A stretch of 64,000 bases of DNA from Rhabditoides inermis (Eukaryota > Nematoda > Chromadorea > Rhabditida > Rhabditidae), in the NCBI GenBank assembly GCA_963966185.1, contig CAWZYM010000185.1:310001-374000 (forward strand). Direction: 5' to 3'. The notes under the pieces were generated by a model. It searched no databases, was not told the origin of the DNA, and saw only the letters and a list, made by a program, of their open reading frames with translations. Numbering within the stretch: position 1 is the stretch's first letter; the number at the start of each line of letters is the position of its first letter. Positions 1 to 10,821 of this stretch are shown here, piece by piece. A program made the position numbers and the translations under genes.

Positions 1-236
1 TCCTTTTCTGTGTTGTTTGCGTCTATTGCCCCTATTATTAACCATCGCGGCTGTTTCGAAAACTCCATTCGTACAGTGTTATTTGAGATTATTGAGACAA
101 CTCGATCATCTCTGAACGAGCCTCGCGTTCATGTCGAGCATCCACCCGTTCCCGATCCTCTTGAGTTCTTCTCAATTCGGCACAAAGACTGTTCCCGTGT
201 ATGCCAAGGATGGTTTTTGTGGACCATTTCCCATTT

Positions 237-470
237 GTGCAGTCAGGAGTGTGATTTAGAATAAACGCGCACTCCTGACTGCACAACTTGTCCACTAAAG
301 ACACTACAGTCGAACGATGCAAAAACTTTTCGACGCTTTTCCTGCATGTTTCTAGCATTTTTTCCATACAATTTAACAATGAAAAACCATTGTATTTTCA
401 TTGACTACGATCTGACAATCTTACTTTATACACAAAGTTTGAAGTGGTATGCTCCTTTGAGCGATTCTTT
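237..470. repeat. Foldback repeat, central hairpin and right arm
   Basis: A short palindrome around 237-287 (gtgcagtcaggagtgtg pairing with cactcctgactgcac) is followed by an arm containing ttgtattttcattgactacg and aagtttgaagtggta. The same order of blocks occurs at 39,262-39,490 and, more loosely, at 35,345-35,515. This is therefore one member of a dispersed foldback family. The left arm is not recognisable here. No coding function is seen in positions 1-760. Confidence 0.6.
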
Positions 471-764
471 GCTTTCATGCATATTGATAAGTTTAACTTA
501 CTCTTGTCATTCTTTGTGTTTTCAAGCAATAATTCTCTAATTCTGAGGGTAGCTAGGCGCTGAAGTTGTGATTCGATATAATGATGTATGTATGTTTTGT
601 TTGTATATATATACTTCATAAATGACTTATCCATGATCTGTTCGTTGTTTGTGTGTTCTTGCTGATGTGTCAGTATAGCGTGGAAGAGAAGCTGAACGTT
701 GAACGTAGCCCGAAAGGAGATTAGACATGCAATAGTGAGTGTACACAATCAGTGTATAGTTCAA

Positions 765-1027
765 TTCTCTTTCGAAAAGTACGTACGTAAAGAGAAGAGG
801 TTTGTCTGGATCTGATTCAACAAAAGCACATGCATAAAATCTCTTTGCAGCTGACTAAAATATCGAAACTGTCTGTCCTACGGAACGGTGCGAATCTAAC
901 TAACATGAATTAGATCAGTTCACATTGTTGCTAACATGACCTTTAGATATCGCTTCTCAAAAATTCTAGCGCGAGCCCAATCCTAAGCGCCTAAGCCACA
1001 AGAAAGGGCGCTGCGCGTCCTCTCTAA
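765..1027 (+). mobile_element. Short non-autonomous Helitron (263 bp)
   Basis: The element begins TTCTCTTTCGAAAAGTAC after a host A and ends with a GC-rich hairpin (agaaagggcgctgcgcgtcctct) followed by CTAA and a host T. Insertion between A and T with a CTRR 3' end and a 3' hairpin is the Helitron signature. The 5' block matches the start of the 3-kb copies at 28,755, 45,018 and 51,578, and the 3' block (cggtgcgaatctaactaacat ... cgcgagccc) matches their last 200 bp. It is a deletion derivative with no coding capacity. Confidence 0.8.
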
Positions 1028-1165
1028 TTGCAAAATAACTGATAAGAGTAAGATGATTCATTGATCGATAGGCGTTCCCTGTTCGCAGATTGATTACGAT
1101 TCAAATTCATTTTATGCCTTTTACATTTGCGTGCTGCTGTGTTCACTAAGTAAATTTTTCAGAAG

Positions 1166-1259
1166 ATGTGGTGTTCGGGTCACTGCCAGATCCTTTACGG
1201 CATTTTAATGCTGGCGACTCTGGCACTCACGCTAGAATCCATGTTCACTCCTGGTGAGA

Positions 1260-1314
<55 letters not shown>

Positions 1315-1993
1315 CTATCGAAAACGTTCACGCTAAAAATACGAGATGAACGTGTTACAGGCCGGAAGATCTTCACCGAAGAAGCCAAGGAAACGCTAGA
1401 TATCGTGAGTATTGACGTTCTCATGTAGTGTATAGAGAAGAGCAGATAGTAGAGTTGAAATAAGTTTTGAACTCAATATGAGCAATATTAATATGAGTGT
1501 TTCCATGAGCAGGGTCTGTTCGGGTTCACTTGCCAGATGCCGGGTGAGGCGGCCGGAGGAAAGCTGGGATCTGACTACTGCGACAAGTGGTGGCAGGCGA
1601 GTCTCTTTCAACCATTCATTTAACCCTAACCAATATATCTACTTGTGTACTACTGTAACACAAAGTATTTCGTTCTAGAACCTCCAGGGATGGGAGAAGG
1701 GCGTGATCGCTTTTAAATTGCGAAACGTCTAGTGCTAGTTTAGACGTTTCGAAACACGCGCATCACCGCGTTTTGCTACCGTATCCCAATCTTTTGTTCC
1801 AGAACCTATCGGGATGCAGTAACCTGAATTCCATATACAGTACCCTACAGTACCCCAAAACCGAATTTCAGCTACGCATGTTGCTGCAAACGCTTCCTGA
1901 TTCACCCACTGTCGCCCATCTCCATTCTGGTCGCGGCCCTTCTAGCCATTGCGATCATCCTCTACGCAGCCAACAACAAGGACTCCATACGTG

Positions 1994-2047
<54 letters not shown>

Positions 2048-2144
2048 GAGAGAGAGAGCGAAATAGAGAGAGAGAGAAAGAGAGAGAGAGAGAAAGAGAT
2101 AAAGAGAGAGAGAGAGAGAGAGAAGAGAGAGAGCGAAATAGAGT

Positions 2145-2177
<33 letters not shown>

Positions 2178-3759
2178 AGAGATAGAAGAGATAGGAGAGA
2201 GAGGAGTTGTAAGTAGCTCCTATCACCTAGCAGATCGATAGTCACTGAGTATTTTGGTATGCTGTCCGCTGGTTGCTGAGTCATCCCGCCATACAAACGC
2301 TTGACGCTAACGTTGTTCACACTCAAAACAGTAGTGTTAATCGAGAAAAAATCGATTAAAGTAAGAGCTGGAAAAAGAAGATGAAGAAGTACTGATTCTC
2401 ACATCTCATCTATGATTTGTTTTCAGAGACGATCGACAGCTTCAGCGAATTCAAAGTCATCGAGTCCCTGTCGTACTCGTTCTACATGGCATGTGGCGCC
2501 TTTGTGACAGCGGTCGCCTCCTCCCTCATAGCCTGCCTCTCCATCTGTCTGGCTAAGAAGTACCTACCGTTGTAAGTACCCTACATAATTATTATTCATA
2601 ATTATTCATATTATTCATAATTATTACATAATTATTCATAATATTTGTGTAATATTTCTGTGCTATGTATATGTAAGCATACGTGCTTGCATCGATAAAA
2701 CTTTGTTTAGTAAATGAATGTGGATTGGTGACACATGCCTTTTTCCTGGTGTCATGGAGATGGAGAATAGATAATGTTAAAGGAACAGTGGCGCTATTTT
2801 CTCCACCCAGGCTTGATATTTGTACTATTTGAATACAAAACAAAACAAGAAAAGAAATGTTCAAGTCTGTAACCCCGTTACCACGCCAAAACCCCAGTGA
2901 TATGGTTTTCGTTTTTTTTTGAATCGCGCGGGAAAGCGCGACGCGTAAGTGACGCGGTGCGTGCACCGTTAAGTGATAACAGCTGTTTTCTATTTGATTT
3001 TACTTTTTCGTTGTTTGTTGTGTAATAAGCTTTGTATATTGTGTTTATCATTTTCGAAACATCTGATTGACATCACGCAAACGTTCCGGGCCGTGGTGTT
3101 CCTAATCGCTCGGGTAGGGTAAATGAATGTTTCAGTTTGGTACAAATGTGACGTTTTTTTCAGGGGGCCTGCGAAGCTAGCGAAAAACGGGAGGGAAGTA
3201 CGAGGAGAAACACATTTTGTTTTGTTGACAGTAATTGAATATGTATGTACTTTGTTGTCTTATGTTTTGGATGCATTTATTCATGAAAAAAGGGCGTGTT
3301 CATGCGTATGGTGGTTCATTTCAAAGAGGACTGGGTATGTGTATAAATCGGTGGAGTAGTGTGAGTCTTGTCAGGTCTCGAGTGAAGACGCACGTACAGA
3401 AGGCAAGTGCGAGTCGTCGGCTACAGCTGCAACTCGCTCGCGAACGGAAGAAGGCGCTGAAGACTGAACGGAGAAGTGCGTCTCCTGGACCATCGACCAG
3501 CCTGCCGCCGCAAAGCAGTGCTCCCTCTCCTGCGGTCACAGTACTTCCTCACCCTCCTCGTCCCCAGCCTCCCTCTCTTCCTTCTCTCATGAGATCCATA
3601 GGTGTCCAGTGTTCCTCTCCCATCTGCATGTCAACTGAGACACAGACGGATGTACAGTCTCCCTCTCCCTCGCCGTACCAAACACCTTCCAACAGTCCTC
3701 TGCGGTCTCCTTTCATAGACATGAACCCTTTCATAGACATGACAGTGCTTTCGATATGA
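1166..3759 (+). CDS. Claudin-like four-transmembrane membrane protein
   Basis: Exons by splice signals and phase: 1166-1253, 1361-1404, 1513-1596, 1679-~1719, 1872-1990, 2427-2571, 3375-3759. The product starts MWCSGHCQILYGILMLATLA (membrane segment 1), followed by an extracellular loop with GLFGFTCQ and DYCDKWWQ, a CCCK turn, SILVAALLAIAIILY, then FYMACGAFVTAVASSLIACL, and a basic, Ser/Pro-rich cytoplasmic tail ending at TAG 3757-3759. Four membrane segments with a Trp/Cys loop resemble the claudin/Clc-like superfamily of nematodes; the exact family is inference. Phases agree across every junction except the one after exon 4, where the donor following WEKGVIA is unclear and a second acceptor-like AACCT..GGGATG copy sits at 1803, so a small insertion may have damaged the gene. 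The intron after 1596 uses a GC donor. Upstream coding exons are possible because the ATG follows an acceptor-like ttttcag. Confidence 0.62.
1261..1310. repeat. (CT)n microsatellite in intron 1 of the claudin-like gene
   Basis: About 24 CT units start within 10 bases of the 5' splice donor (CCTG|gtgagactcg). It is one of several CT tracts that sit directly after donors in this window. Confidence 0.9.
1995..2205. repeat. (GA)n microsatellite in intron 5 of the claudin-like gene
   Basis: An imperfect GA tract of about 200 bp starts five bases after the donor at 1991. The long Ser/Leu or Glu/Arg frames read through it on both strands are artefacts of the repeat. Confidence 0.9.
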
Positions 3760-4264
3760 ACTTGAATGGTGGAGAGGGAGAGGGAGAGATGGGTGAGATG
3801 GAGCAGGAGGAGGAAGTAGAAGTGTGGAATGAGTGGATAGAGGGAACTGGGATAAGAGAAGGTAACCATCCTGTGCATATTGATGATAAAAAGGTAGATT
3901 TTCGGGATTATTTTGTTAACGAATGCTCGTTTAGATTGAGATAGGGCAATTGGAAGGAAGAATCTACGTCCAACAAGTTCCGAATCGTCCGCTGAAGTAC
4001 TACTTCAGATGGCCCGATCCGCAGAAGACAGTAGTGACGGGCATTCGCATTCGGGCATTTGCATTCGCATTCGTAAGAACTTAGTGAAGAACGTAGTGAA
4101 GAACTATTGAAGAAATTCCACATGCGTACCGCTCTCTAATCTTGTTCACGCAGTGCGATGATTTACCCGAGGAACGACGCATGCAAGAAAGAAGAACACA
4201 GTGCGATTCATAACATAGTTGCGTTGTCGGGAACACATCTCACTGTGACTTGTAGAACACAAAT

Positions 4265-4728
4265 CCTATTTCGCTTTATTCAATATTACGAATTAAAAAG
4301 AGATATATTTTTTGTTTTCACAACATACGCCGTATCGCTGTTTATTTGGTGACCGTCAATGGCAGGGAGCGATGCAAAAGAGGCAGCACCCGAGACTTTC
4401 AAGCAATCAATACACCTCAACAAATGAATGGATCAATCCTTCCCCCTTCAGTGCCAGTGGCCTCCAATGTTTTCCATGAGAACCCAATGACATGTCAAAA
4501 TTTCACAATGACATGTTTCAACCCAATGACATGTCAAAATTTCACAATGACATGTTTTAACCCAATGACATGTCAAAATTTCACAATGACATGTTTTTTG
4601 TGTTATTATGCAACCGTATAAATTATTATTATTATTATCACTACAATACACACAGCCCTATTTCGCTTTATTCAATATTACGAATTAAAAAAGAGATAAT
4701 ATTTATTATTCACAACACACGCCGTACG
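4265..4728. repeat. ~70-bp direct repeat flanking a 3x 39-bp tandem repeat
   Basis: A block starting cctatttcgctttattcaat occurs at 4265-4333 and again at 4652-4728, both followed by a near-identical cgccgta end. Between them, 4481-4594 holds three copies of a ~39-bp unit (cccaatgacatgtcaaaatt...). The right-hand direct repeat abuts the stop codon of S1 at 4741, so it probably belongs to that gene's 3' UTR, and the left copy is a local duplication of it. Nothing coding is seen between 3760 and 4740. Confidence 0.7.
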
Positions 4729-4740
4729 CAGTCCACTTCC

Positions 4741-5078
4741 CTACTCGGGCACTTTGTTGGTGTCGATGGCATTATCGACCTCCTTCTTCTTCTCCTCTTC
4801 CACATTCTTCTTCGCCATATGCTCCTCCATCTTCTCAATCGCCTCCACTTCCTCGGCCGCTTCCAGAAGAGTCGTGTTGTTGCCCTTGATCTGAAAAGGA
4901 ATATAGTCCTCTCACACGTTGAGGTTACATGTAAGTGAGTAAGTGGTGCATACATTGTGTTTTATTTTGAAATCGTTCAACTTACCACCGGCGTGTCAGC
5001 ATCGTCGTTAGAGGTGAAGAAACCGAACATCGCGTCTTCTGAAAACATGATATGAGAGAGGGAGAGAGAGAGAGAAAA

Positions 5079-5127
<49 letters not shown>

Positions 5128-5653
5128 TACCCACTGGCCGTCGTGAACCCGCCAGACACCCAGCCCCACGCGCGTTCTAGGACTCCGGGCTCCTCCTTGA
5201 TCTCTGTCTGCACGGGCTGCTCCTGAAAGTTGAAGCAATTTGTACATTCATATTCTTTGGTGGTCGGTCGCATATTACCTATCGTGTTCCAACCCTTCTA
5301 AGGCCTAAGATACGAACATTTGAACGTGTAAGTAGCACATCATGACTCAATTTAAAGTCGCGTGTTGTCTGCGATACTCGATCAGTCTCTTCGAAACCCG
5401 TTCCCGAAGCAGTTCGAAGTAGTTTGAAGTGGTTGCTGGCTTTTTGGGGGTAGTTGGCAGTAGTTGCAAGGCAAGTTGGAAGGCGTTTCGCAATGCATTT
5501 CGGACGTAGTTTGAAGAGACTGACCGCTGCTTCAGGGTACACATGGTTACACAAGGCATTACAATCAGGTCCTCGACTCGCCTCACTTGCCCCGGCGGCG
5601 GCAGCAGCGAGAAGAGCGACGAATGCGAGAGAGACGAACAGGGTGCGAGTCAT
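4741..5653 (-). CDS. S1: small secreted acidic protein (120 aa)
   Basis: Exons on the minus strand: 5653-5582, 5222-5135, 5038-4986, 4890-4741; all phases agree and total 363 nt including TAG. It begins MTRTLFVSLAFVALLAAAAA, a clear signal peptide with cleavage likely around residue 20-22. The middle part has ERAWGWVSGGFTTA, then GFFTSNDDADTPV, and the last exon is an acidic Glu/Lys-rich helix ending NKVPE. I do not recognise a named family. The start ATG is preceded by CTTTCATATCCAG, which could be a splice-leader acceptor. Intron 1 uses a GC donor (GAG|gcgagt) where the paralogue S2 has GAG|gtgagt, and it contains a MITE. Intron 2 carries a (GA)n tract next to its donor. S2 at 11.6-12.0 kb is the paralogue. 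Function unknown. Confidence 0.68.
5055..5126. repeat. (GA)n microsatellite in S1 intron 2
   Basis: GA/AG tract of about 70 bp. Read on the coding strand it is a CT tract beginning nine bases after the donor GTGGGTATTT. The paralogue S2 has an equivalent tract at the same intron position. Confidence 0.9.
5365..5527. mobile_element. MITE with TIR GGTCAGTCTCTTCGAAAC (degenerate), inside S1 intron 1
   Basis: The left end reads gatcagtctcttcgaaac and the right end is its inverse (gtttgaagagactgaccgc). The same inverted ends bound 14,651-14,745 and a longer copy at 59,390-59,665. It is short, non-coding and rich in ttcgaag-type subrepeats. The superfamily is not determined because no clean target duplication is visible. 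Confidence 0.65.
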
Positions 5654-6002
5654 GCCTGGATATGAAAGCTGCGGGTTTATACACAGCCAAACAAAAATAG
5701 CGGGTGGTCGCGTCAGGCAGATACTCGGGTTACGTTGGCACAGTAAGCGAACACATCATCATCATCACGCCGCATCCAGATGATAACATGGGGGAAAGTG
5801 AGCGACGGACAAAGGGCGCTGGCGTCACCTCATTTCTCACCTCTCTATAAAAAGAGTGGCGATGTTGTGATTCCGGTTTTTTCAAGCGAAAACGAGTCAC
5901 AACATGACAAAACACAATGTTCACCGTCTCGTCACAGCATTGTACAAAAGTTTATACGAACGTGGCATAAGTCGAGATGAGTTTATTGATGTATCGATTG
6001 GT

Positions 6003-7043
6003 TCAGGCGGCGTTGGGAGTCTCGGTCGTCATCACAACCTGAAACGATCGATTTGTATCGATTTATCGATCGATCACTTACCGTCTCGTTGGAAGATCCG
6101 CCGAACAAGTGCTTGATTGTCGCTCCTAAAGTAGTTATAAACATACTGATAAACATTCATCAAAGTTACCAAAGTTGCTGAACCCAGTGACGACAGTGTC
6201 TTTTGCTCCCACAATAATCATACCCGTTTTCTGAAAAGCACAGTATACCTGATTACTACAGTACCCCCAAATACCTGGAGGATAGAGGGATCTTCACTGG
6301 TCTCATTTCCGGTCGAAACGACGGTGGTAGCCTCTTCCTGAAACATATATTATGTAAGTTTTTTATTATTATGTAGGTTCCAAAATAAAATAAAAAATAT
6401 AAATCATTCCTCTCATTTCTCTGCCAGCGCGCGGTTGCATACCTACCCCTGTAATCCCTCCGACCCCTGAACAATGCTGTGACGGCATTGAGACTGAAGA
6501 GGAATCCTCGAAGACGATGAAACTCTCGGAGACGTCTCTTCGCGATCGATCGTCGGAACACGAATCTTCCGCCGCCGACATCGAAACTTTTCCAGAAGCC
6601 GCAAGCAGGGGTTGACAAGTATTACCAACAACACGTACGCATCCACGGAACCACCGAAATCCGTATTGTTGGAATTCGCAGTAGGCGTTGTATTACTGTA
6701 TTTTACCGTAACCTCATCGTTCCGTAAATTACAATACTACTCGATTCGAGATAAATATTCTGATTCTGTAGGTTCCATGTAATCACTCAAACGTATAATG
6801 AATCTAGTTTTGGGTGAGGAATGCTCTACGCTACGCTACAATAACCTGATGTGCAAGCTACAGTCACCTGCAAGCTGCAGTAATGTGATGTGGTGTGGCT
6901 CAACCCACCGGGGTGGGTTCGCCTGGTGCAGTGCTGGTGTGGTCAGCGGCGAGTGCGACTTCGATGAGTGATAGTGCTATGCTTACTGCGAGGATGACCG
7001 CTATCAGAGAGACGAGAAGCAGGGCGAGCAGAGAGCGCTGCAT
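6003..7043 (-). CDS. P1: small signal-anchored protein (112 aa)
   Basis: Minus-strand exons 7043-6909, 6337-6275, 6230-6170, 6125-6082, 6038-6003; every junction has consensus GT/AG and consistent phase, total 339 nt ending TGA. Residues 1-32 (MQRSLLALLLVSLIAVILAV...) form a long hydrophobic N-terminus that may be a signal peptide or a type II anchor. The rest is short and polar, with the conserved run KTGMIIVGAKDTVV and GGATIKHLFGGSSNET, ending TETPNAA. P2 (14,609-14,047) has the same five exons with identical exon lengths except exon 1. The family is not recognised. Conservation of the KTG..IVGAKD..V and HLFGGSSNET blocks between the two copies suggests selection on the peptide. It sits head-to-tail behind S1 in a duplicated S-P-Y cassette. 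Confidence 0.72.
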
Positions 7044-7100
7044 CGAGGAAAGGCGACTGCAATGAGGAACGAATGTATTACGAATGTATGTTCTCAATGA

Positions 7101-7246
7101 GTTGCGCGCGGTGGGGTAGATCAGAGGAAAACGGAGAGTCTTGCTCACGGCAATAGCCCTCAAAACAAGAGAGGCAGACGGTTATGGCACCGTATTTCGA
7201 ACTGCAAGCGGGGTAGATCGAAAACTATCGCTCTGGCGCAGGCTAT
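7101..7246 (+). promoter_or_regulatory. Copy 1 of ~165-bp promoter-like repeat (R165)
   Basis: Ordered blocks are gttgcgcgcggtggggtaga, an interrupted middle, ggcaccgtatttcgaactgc, gtagatcgaaaactatcgctctggcgcagg, and then a TATA-like ctataatg. Four other copies occur at 13,710-13,875, 14,752-14,905, 15,019-15,135 and 15,437-15,607. The block order matches the regions just upstream of the Srg-like receptors at 27.2, 37.3 and 58.9 kb. It could be a core promoter or a mobile repeat carrying one. Directly downstream on the + strand the only gene is the broken Y2. Confidence 0.5.
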
Positions 7247-8054
7247 AATGCAATCGGTGAAATCACGCACAGTACAGGGAACAGTGAGTTTCACTACGCG
7301 CCTACACCATCGCTTTCGAAAAATCGGATTTGAGTCCAATCGGCGAGCTCTCGATGTCTATCGATTTCCATCGCACTTTCTTCATTCTTCCACTCTCTAG
7401 CAATTGATTTGCGCAACCACTGAATCACACTGGTGCACGTCAAGACTCGCACATTGATGGGAACGCGCGCTTGTTGAAAAAGGTTGTGCACAACAGTTCA
7501 TCAGTAGTTCTGCAGATATACATGTACATAAGTGATGCACGGAACAGAGAGTAGCGACTGGAACGACAACACACCGATTGAGAGTGAGTTGGTGAGTGGT
7601 GTAGATTAGTAGGGATGTGCGAGCTCGCCCCCTATGTCCCCTAGCTCGCCCCCCACCGCTCTACTAAAAACCTTTTGATCCCCACATTACGGAGTGGTTC
7701 GAGCGGTTTGGTAGGTAAGCCCTCTGTGAAACGGGACCAACTAGATGTGGTTGAGTCAGTTCAGCTATGACAGTACTTGATAACACTCACAAAGTTCGAT
7801 GCACATGTTAGTACTTCTGCACAATACGAATCGCTTTTCATGGGTGCAGACAGAACACAAAACACAAAATACACATTTGGCGAATGCTCTTGGAGGATTC
7901 TGTTGCTGTGAATGTCCTATCGCTCAACTTCTACCTTACCGAAACATGGTGTCCCCATTGAAAAAAAATCGATTTTTATATCTGTCACCACAACCCCGAG
8001 ACAGTACGACTTTTGACAAACAATTACAGCAGTTCGCACGCAAGTGTATTATAG

Positions 8055-8431
8055 TATATTATACTCTCGGATGAGTTGTGCACGGATTGTAACAAAACTC
8101 TGTTCCAAGAAGACCCTAAAGCAACCGGCTACTACACTTGTGGCGACGCTGTAAGTAGAGATCATCTTTCCGTAACCTTGGTAGAGCCTATTCGCAAAGC
8201 CGCACACTGACTCTCGACTTCAGCTTGACTACTGGCCTCAGCTCAATGAAGGCGCACTCCACGCGCCTGTGCGCTGTGACGGGGATCACTTTGTGGATGG
8301 AGGAGGGGTCGAAATCCACCGCAACGGCCATCTCTCGTGCCGAAACGCGGCGCACGTCGTCAAGGTGCCGTTCATAGATTGCGCAGAAGATGACATGAGC
8401 TGCAATGTACTCGCCGTGGAAACCTCGACAG
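8055..8431 (+). pseudogene. Y2: 5'-truncated copy of the cysteine-containing Y protein
   Basis: Two exon-like pieces, ~8055-8150 and 8224-8431, with GT/AG borders in the same phase as Y1 exons 2 and 3. The peptide has LSDELCTDCNKTLF and ATGYYTCG, then HAPVRCDGDHF and VKVPFIDCAEDDMSCN; Y1 has the matching SPGYYSCG, FYCDGD and LPLIDCSENDMNCN. An in-frame TAG at 8052-8054 closes the frame upstream and no equivalent of the Y1 signal-anchor exon is visible, so this copy looks 5'-truncated. A downstream exon after the donor at 8432 was not found; a tetranucleotide satellite follows. The family is unknown, and the paired cysteines suggest an extracellular domain. Confidence 0.5.
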
Positions 8432-8467
8432 GTAGGGCATCATCACTCCATTATCCTATGTCGAAAC

Positions 8468-8612
<145 letters not shown>

Positions 8613-8743
8613 CGAAATGAGAGGATACGTTTCAAAGTGTTGTAGATCGATGGTTGTACGGACTCCATGTGCGTGGTTGATGAAATATTCAAATGAGATT
8701 TGATATCACAGCCGGAAACCACTTTTTTTTTAAAGTATCACCT

Positions 8744-8785
8744 TTTTATCCAACGTTTCGGCACTAAGCCTTCATCAGGGATGGA
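8744..8785 (-). ncRNA. Hammerhead-ribozyme core of a Penelope-like element
   Basis: On the minus strand the segment reads CTGATGA, AGGCTTAGTGCC, GAAAC. That is the conserved CUGAUGA box, a GGC/GCC stem-loop II and the GAAA box of a hammerhead ribozyme. Minimal hammerheads of this form are known from the terminal repeats of Penelope-like retroelements, and the GIY-YIG reading frame of such an element lies 160 bp upstream on the same strand. The cleavage-site strand could not be paired with certainty by eye, so activity is inference. Confidence 0.6.
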
Positions 8786-8943
8786 CAGAACACACCTACA
8801 ATCACAGATAAGCAATGAAAAACACAAGCAATAGGTTACAAGGTATGCGGTAAAACGGAAATGAATAAGTGGTATGGGTAACGTGTGATCATAGGGCGGG
8901 GTAATGCGCGGCGTGGCCCGCGGCAAGACTCATACACCAGTGA

Positions 8944-9750
8944 TCAATCGATACGGCTACACCGGAAGTCGAGATTAATAGGAACTAGAGAGACAGTAGA
9001 AGTGTGCGAGTCTAGCTCGTACTTCCTATTCAAGATGGGGTTGGTATTCTTGATCTCAAGGGCTTCTACAGTACACCTCCGCTTGGGATAGGGTTCGACT
9101 GCGATTATGGTGACAGTGAAAGACGTCTTCTCCCGAGGGTGCGAATCCATGATGTGTCGGCCGATGACTCCGCCAGCTCGCTTGTGCTCCGCGATCCTCG
9201 TCTTCAGTGGGCGACCCGTCTGACCGATGTAGTGTTCACTGCAAAGATCGCAAGAGATACGGTAGATCGTACCCTTCTTCTGACAGTCCCCCTCTCTACC
9301 AAATGGACAGACTAGACATGACCTGGTGTTGCATGACGTGTCGTATCGTCTGTTGTTGCACAGGAGCGAGCGAAGAGACGGACCCGGCTTGTCGACGATG
9401 GCGATCTCCAGACCCGACTTGCGCACGCTGTGCCTGAGAGCTGAAGAGAGAGAGTCGTCAATGAACGGAAGACACAACGTAGGGAGTACGTTGCGAGAGG
9501 AGTCAGATGAGACACGAGGGAGAGAGCGCGAGAGAGGGCGGCTGCGACCACCTGTACCTGTCCGAGTGACGTCATAGCCATTCGACTTGCAAATAGCTAG
9601 AGCCATATCACTAGACAGGTCACGATAACATGCAGAGGATACCTGAGCGGCTGTTTTCACAGTCGCTTGGACGATCGCACGCTTCATGTAGTCGAGGTGG
9701 GCGCTCCGTTGGTGCACTAGGATGTTCTTGCAGGCCGGCTTCCGGTACCA
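8944..9750 (-). pseudogene. Penelope-like retroelement, RT C-terminal end plus GIY-YIG endonuclease (5'-truncated)
   Basis: The minus-strand frame reads in from YRKPACKNILVHQRSAHLDY at about 9750, which matches the last part of Penelope-like reverse transcriptases (YRKP then SaHp..K). After a linker comes a GIY-YIG nuclease domain: GTIYRISCDLC, EHYIGQTGRPLKTRIAEHKR, and EALEIKNTNPILNRKYEL near the end, stop at 8944. A Cys-x4-Cys-x2-Cys segment (DTSCNTRSCLVC) precedes the nuclease, as is usual in this group. The RT palm and fingers are absent to the right of 9750, so the copy is 5'-truncated, as expected after incomplete reverse transcription. The retained part has no stop codon in ~260 residues. 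Its 3' flank holds a hammerhead motif. Confidence 0.82.
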
Positions 9751-10530
9751 CTTTCAAGTAAGTAAGTTCTGAATGTGACGGGTGGTTGCCGGGCTCTTAT
9801 GCTTGAATGCTCCTTCAGCTTGCAAGCGCGGAGCCCATATTTCGCCACAGTGAACGGTCTCGAGCTGCAGTTGCCCACTGCTTGTAGTCGTTCCTGCGCC
9901 CATAGAACAGTTTTGTATTATTGCGGACAGAATCTGCCCAGCGGAACGCAAACAAGAAATCGTGCCTGAAGACATGAAATCTGATAACCCGAAAAAGTTG
10001 CGCAGAGGAGAGAAAGGTTGATTGATACCTTCAATGACAGTACGCAAATGGAGATCAGCACCGATGCGCTGTTATGAGCTTGTGAAACAAGTTCGTTGAT
10101 TCGTTGCGTTTGAGGGACAATATTCTGATTTCGACAGCCTTTGTTCAAGTATGCGTTATGGCCACTTTGATGCAAGTCGGTCAGAAGTTCTTCGTGCGCA
10201 AGGCAATCAGCAACGATTAGCAGACCGAACTGAACGCATATTCTCGCTTTTCAATACCTTTTTGGCCACTCTGCGCTCTCCTACTTTGTTGTGCTTTATC
10301 TCGTTCTCTGTGTCGTCGGCAAAGAGTTGAGCGGCAAAGAGTTGAGGTCATCCGCTCCGAATTGAACGAAATTGTGCTTATTCGATAGCTAAGGGCCTCC
10401 TGATCAATGTTGTTGATCATTTTTGGTGCGGAACACGTTGAAGTACCGTAATCCTACCGTAAAATTTTGTCGAATTTGGAGATATTCAACTTCTGCGAGT
10501 TGATAACGCGTTTAAGAAAGGTGAACTTCA
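9751..10530. other. No gene recognised
   Basis: Between the truncated Penelope-like element and the tRNA-like sequence I see no splice-bounded coding segments, no long inverted repeat and no match to the other repeats of the window. Short open frames here have no recognisable motif. Confidence 0.4.
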
Positions 10531-10536
10531 TTTCGG

Positions 10537-10602
10537 TTGGCTTAGCGGTAGTGAAGCAGCCTGGTATTCTGGTAGTGCCGGGTTCGATCCCAGCCTCGAG
10601 CT
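10537..10602 (+). tRNA. tRNA-like sequence (A and B boxes), possibly a SINE head or tRNA pseudogene
   Basis: ttggcttagcggtagtg resembles an A box and gccgggttcgatccc a B box, at a tRNA-like spacing of about 40 bp, and a T run (cttttttgc) follows as a Pol III stop. The acceptor stem does not close convincingly and the anticodon stem is weak, so a real tRNA gene is doubtful. Confidence 0.35.
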
Positions 10603-10821
10603 TTTTTGCTTTTGCAAAATTGTTTTTATTCGATCGCGATTACTGCATCACTAACAACCTTATAACAATAACATGATATCAACTGAAACAATTTCATGAA
10701 AATCAAACAAACATCTCATAAAGTAACAATCATTAACAACCGACAACGTACGATTCTATACGGACATGTCTATGTACAACAAACAAGCTCAGAAATGCCT
10801 CCCAAAGGGTTTTACTCACAG

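Noticed and set aside
3235..3374. Extension of the last claudin-like exon upstream to an ATG at 3235
   Set aside because: The acceptor at 3373-3374 joins in phase with the donor at 2572, and the upstream part has no similarity to membrane-protein sequence.
5454..5783. 109-codon plus-strand frame over the S1 first exon
   Set aside because: It is antisense to the S1 signal peptide and a MITE; the minus strand has the splice-consistent gene.
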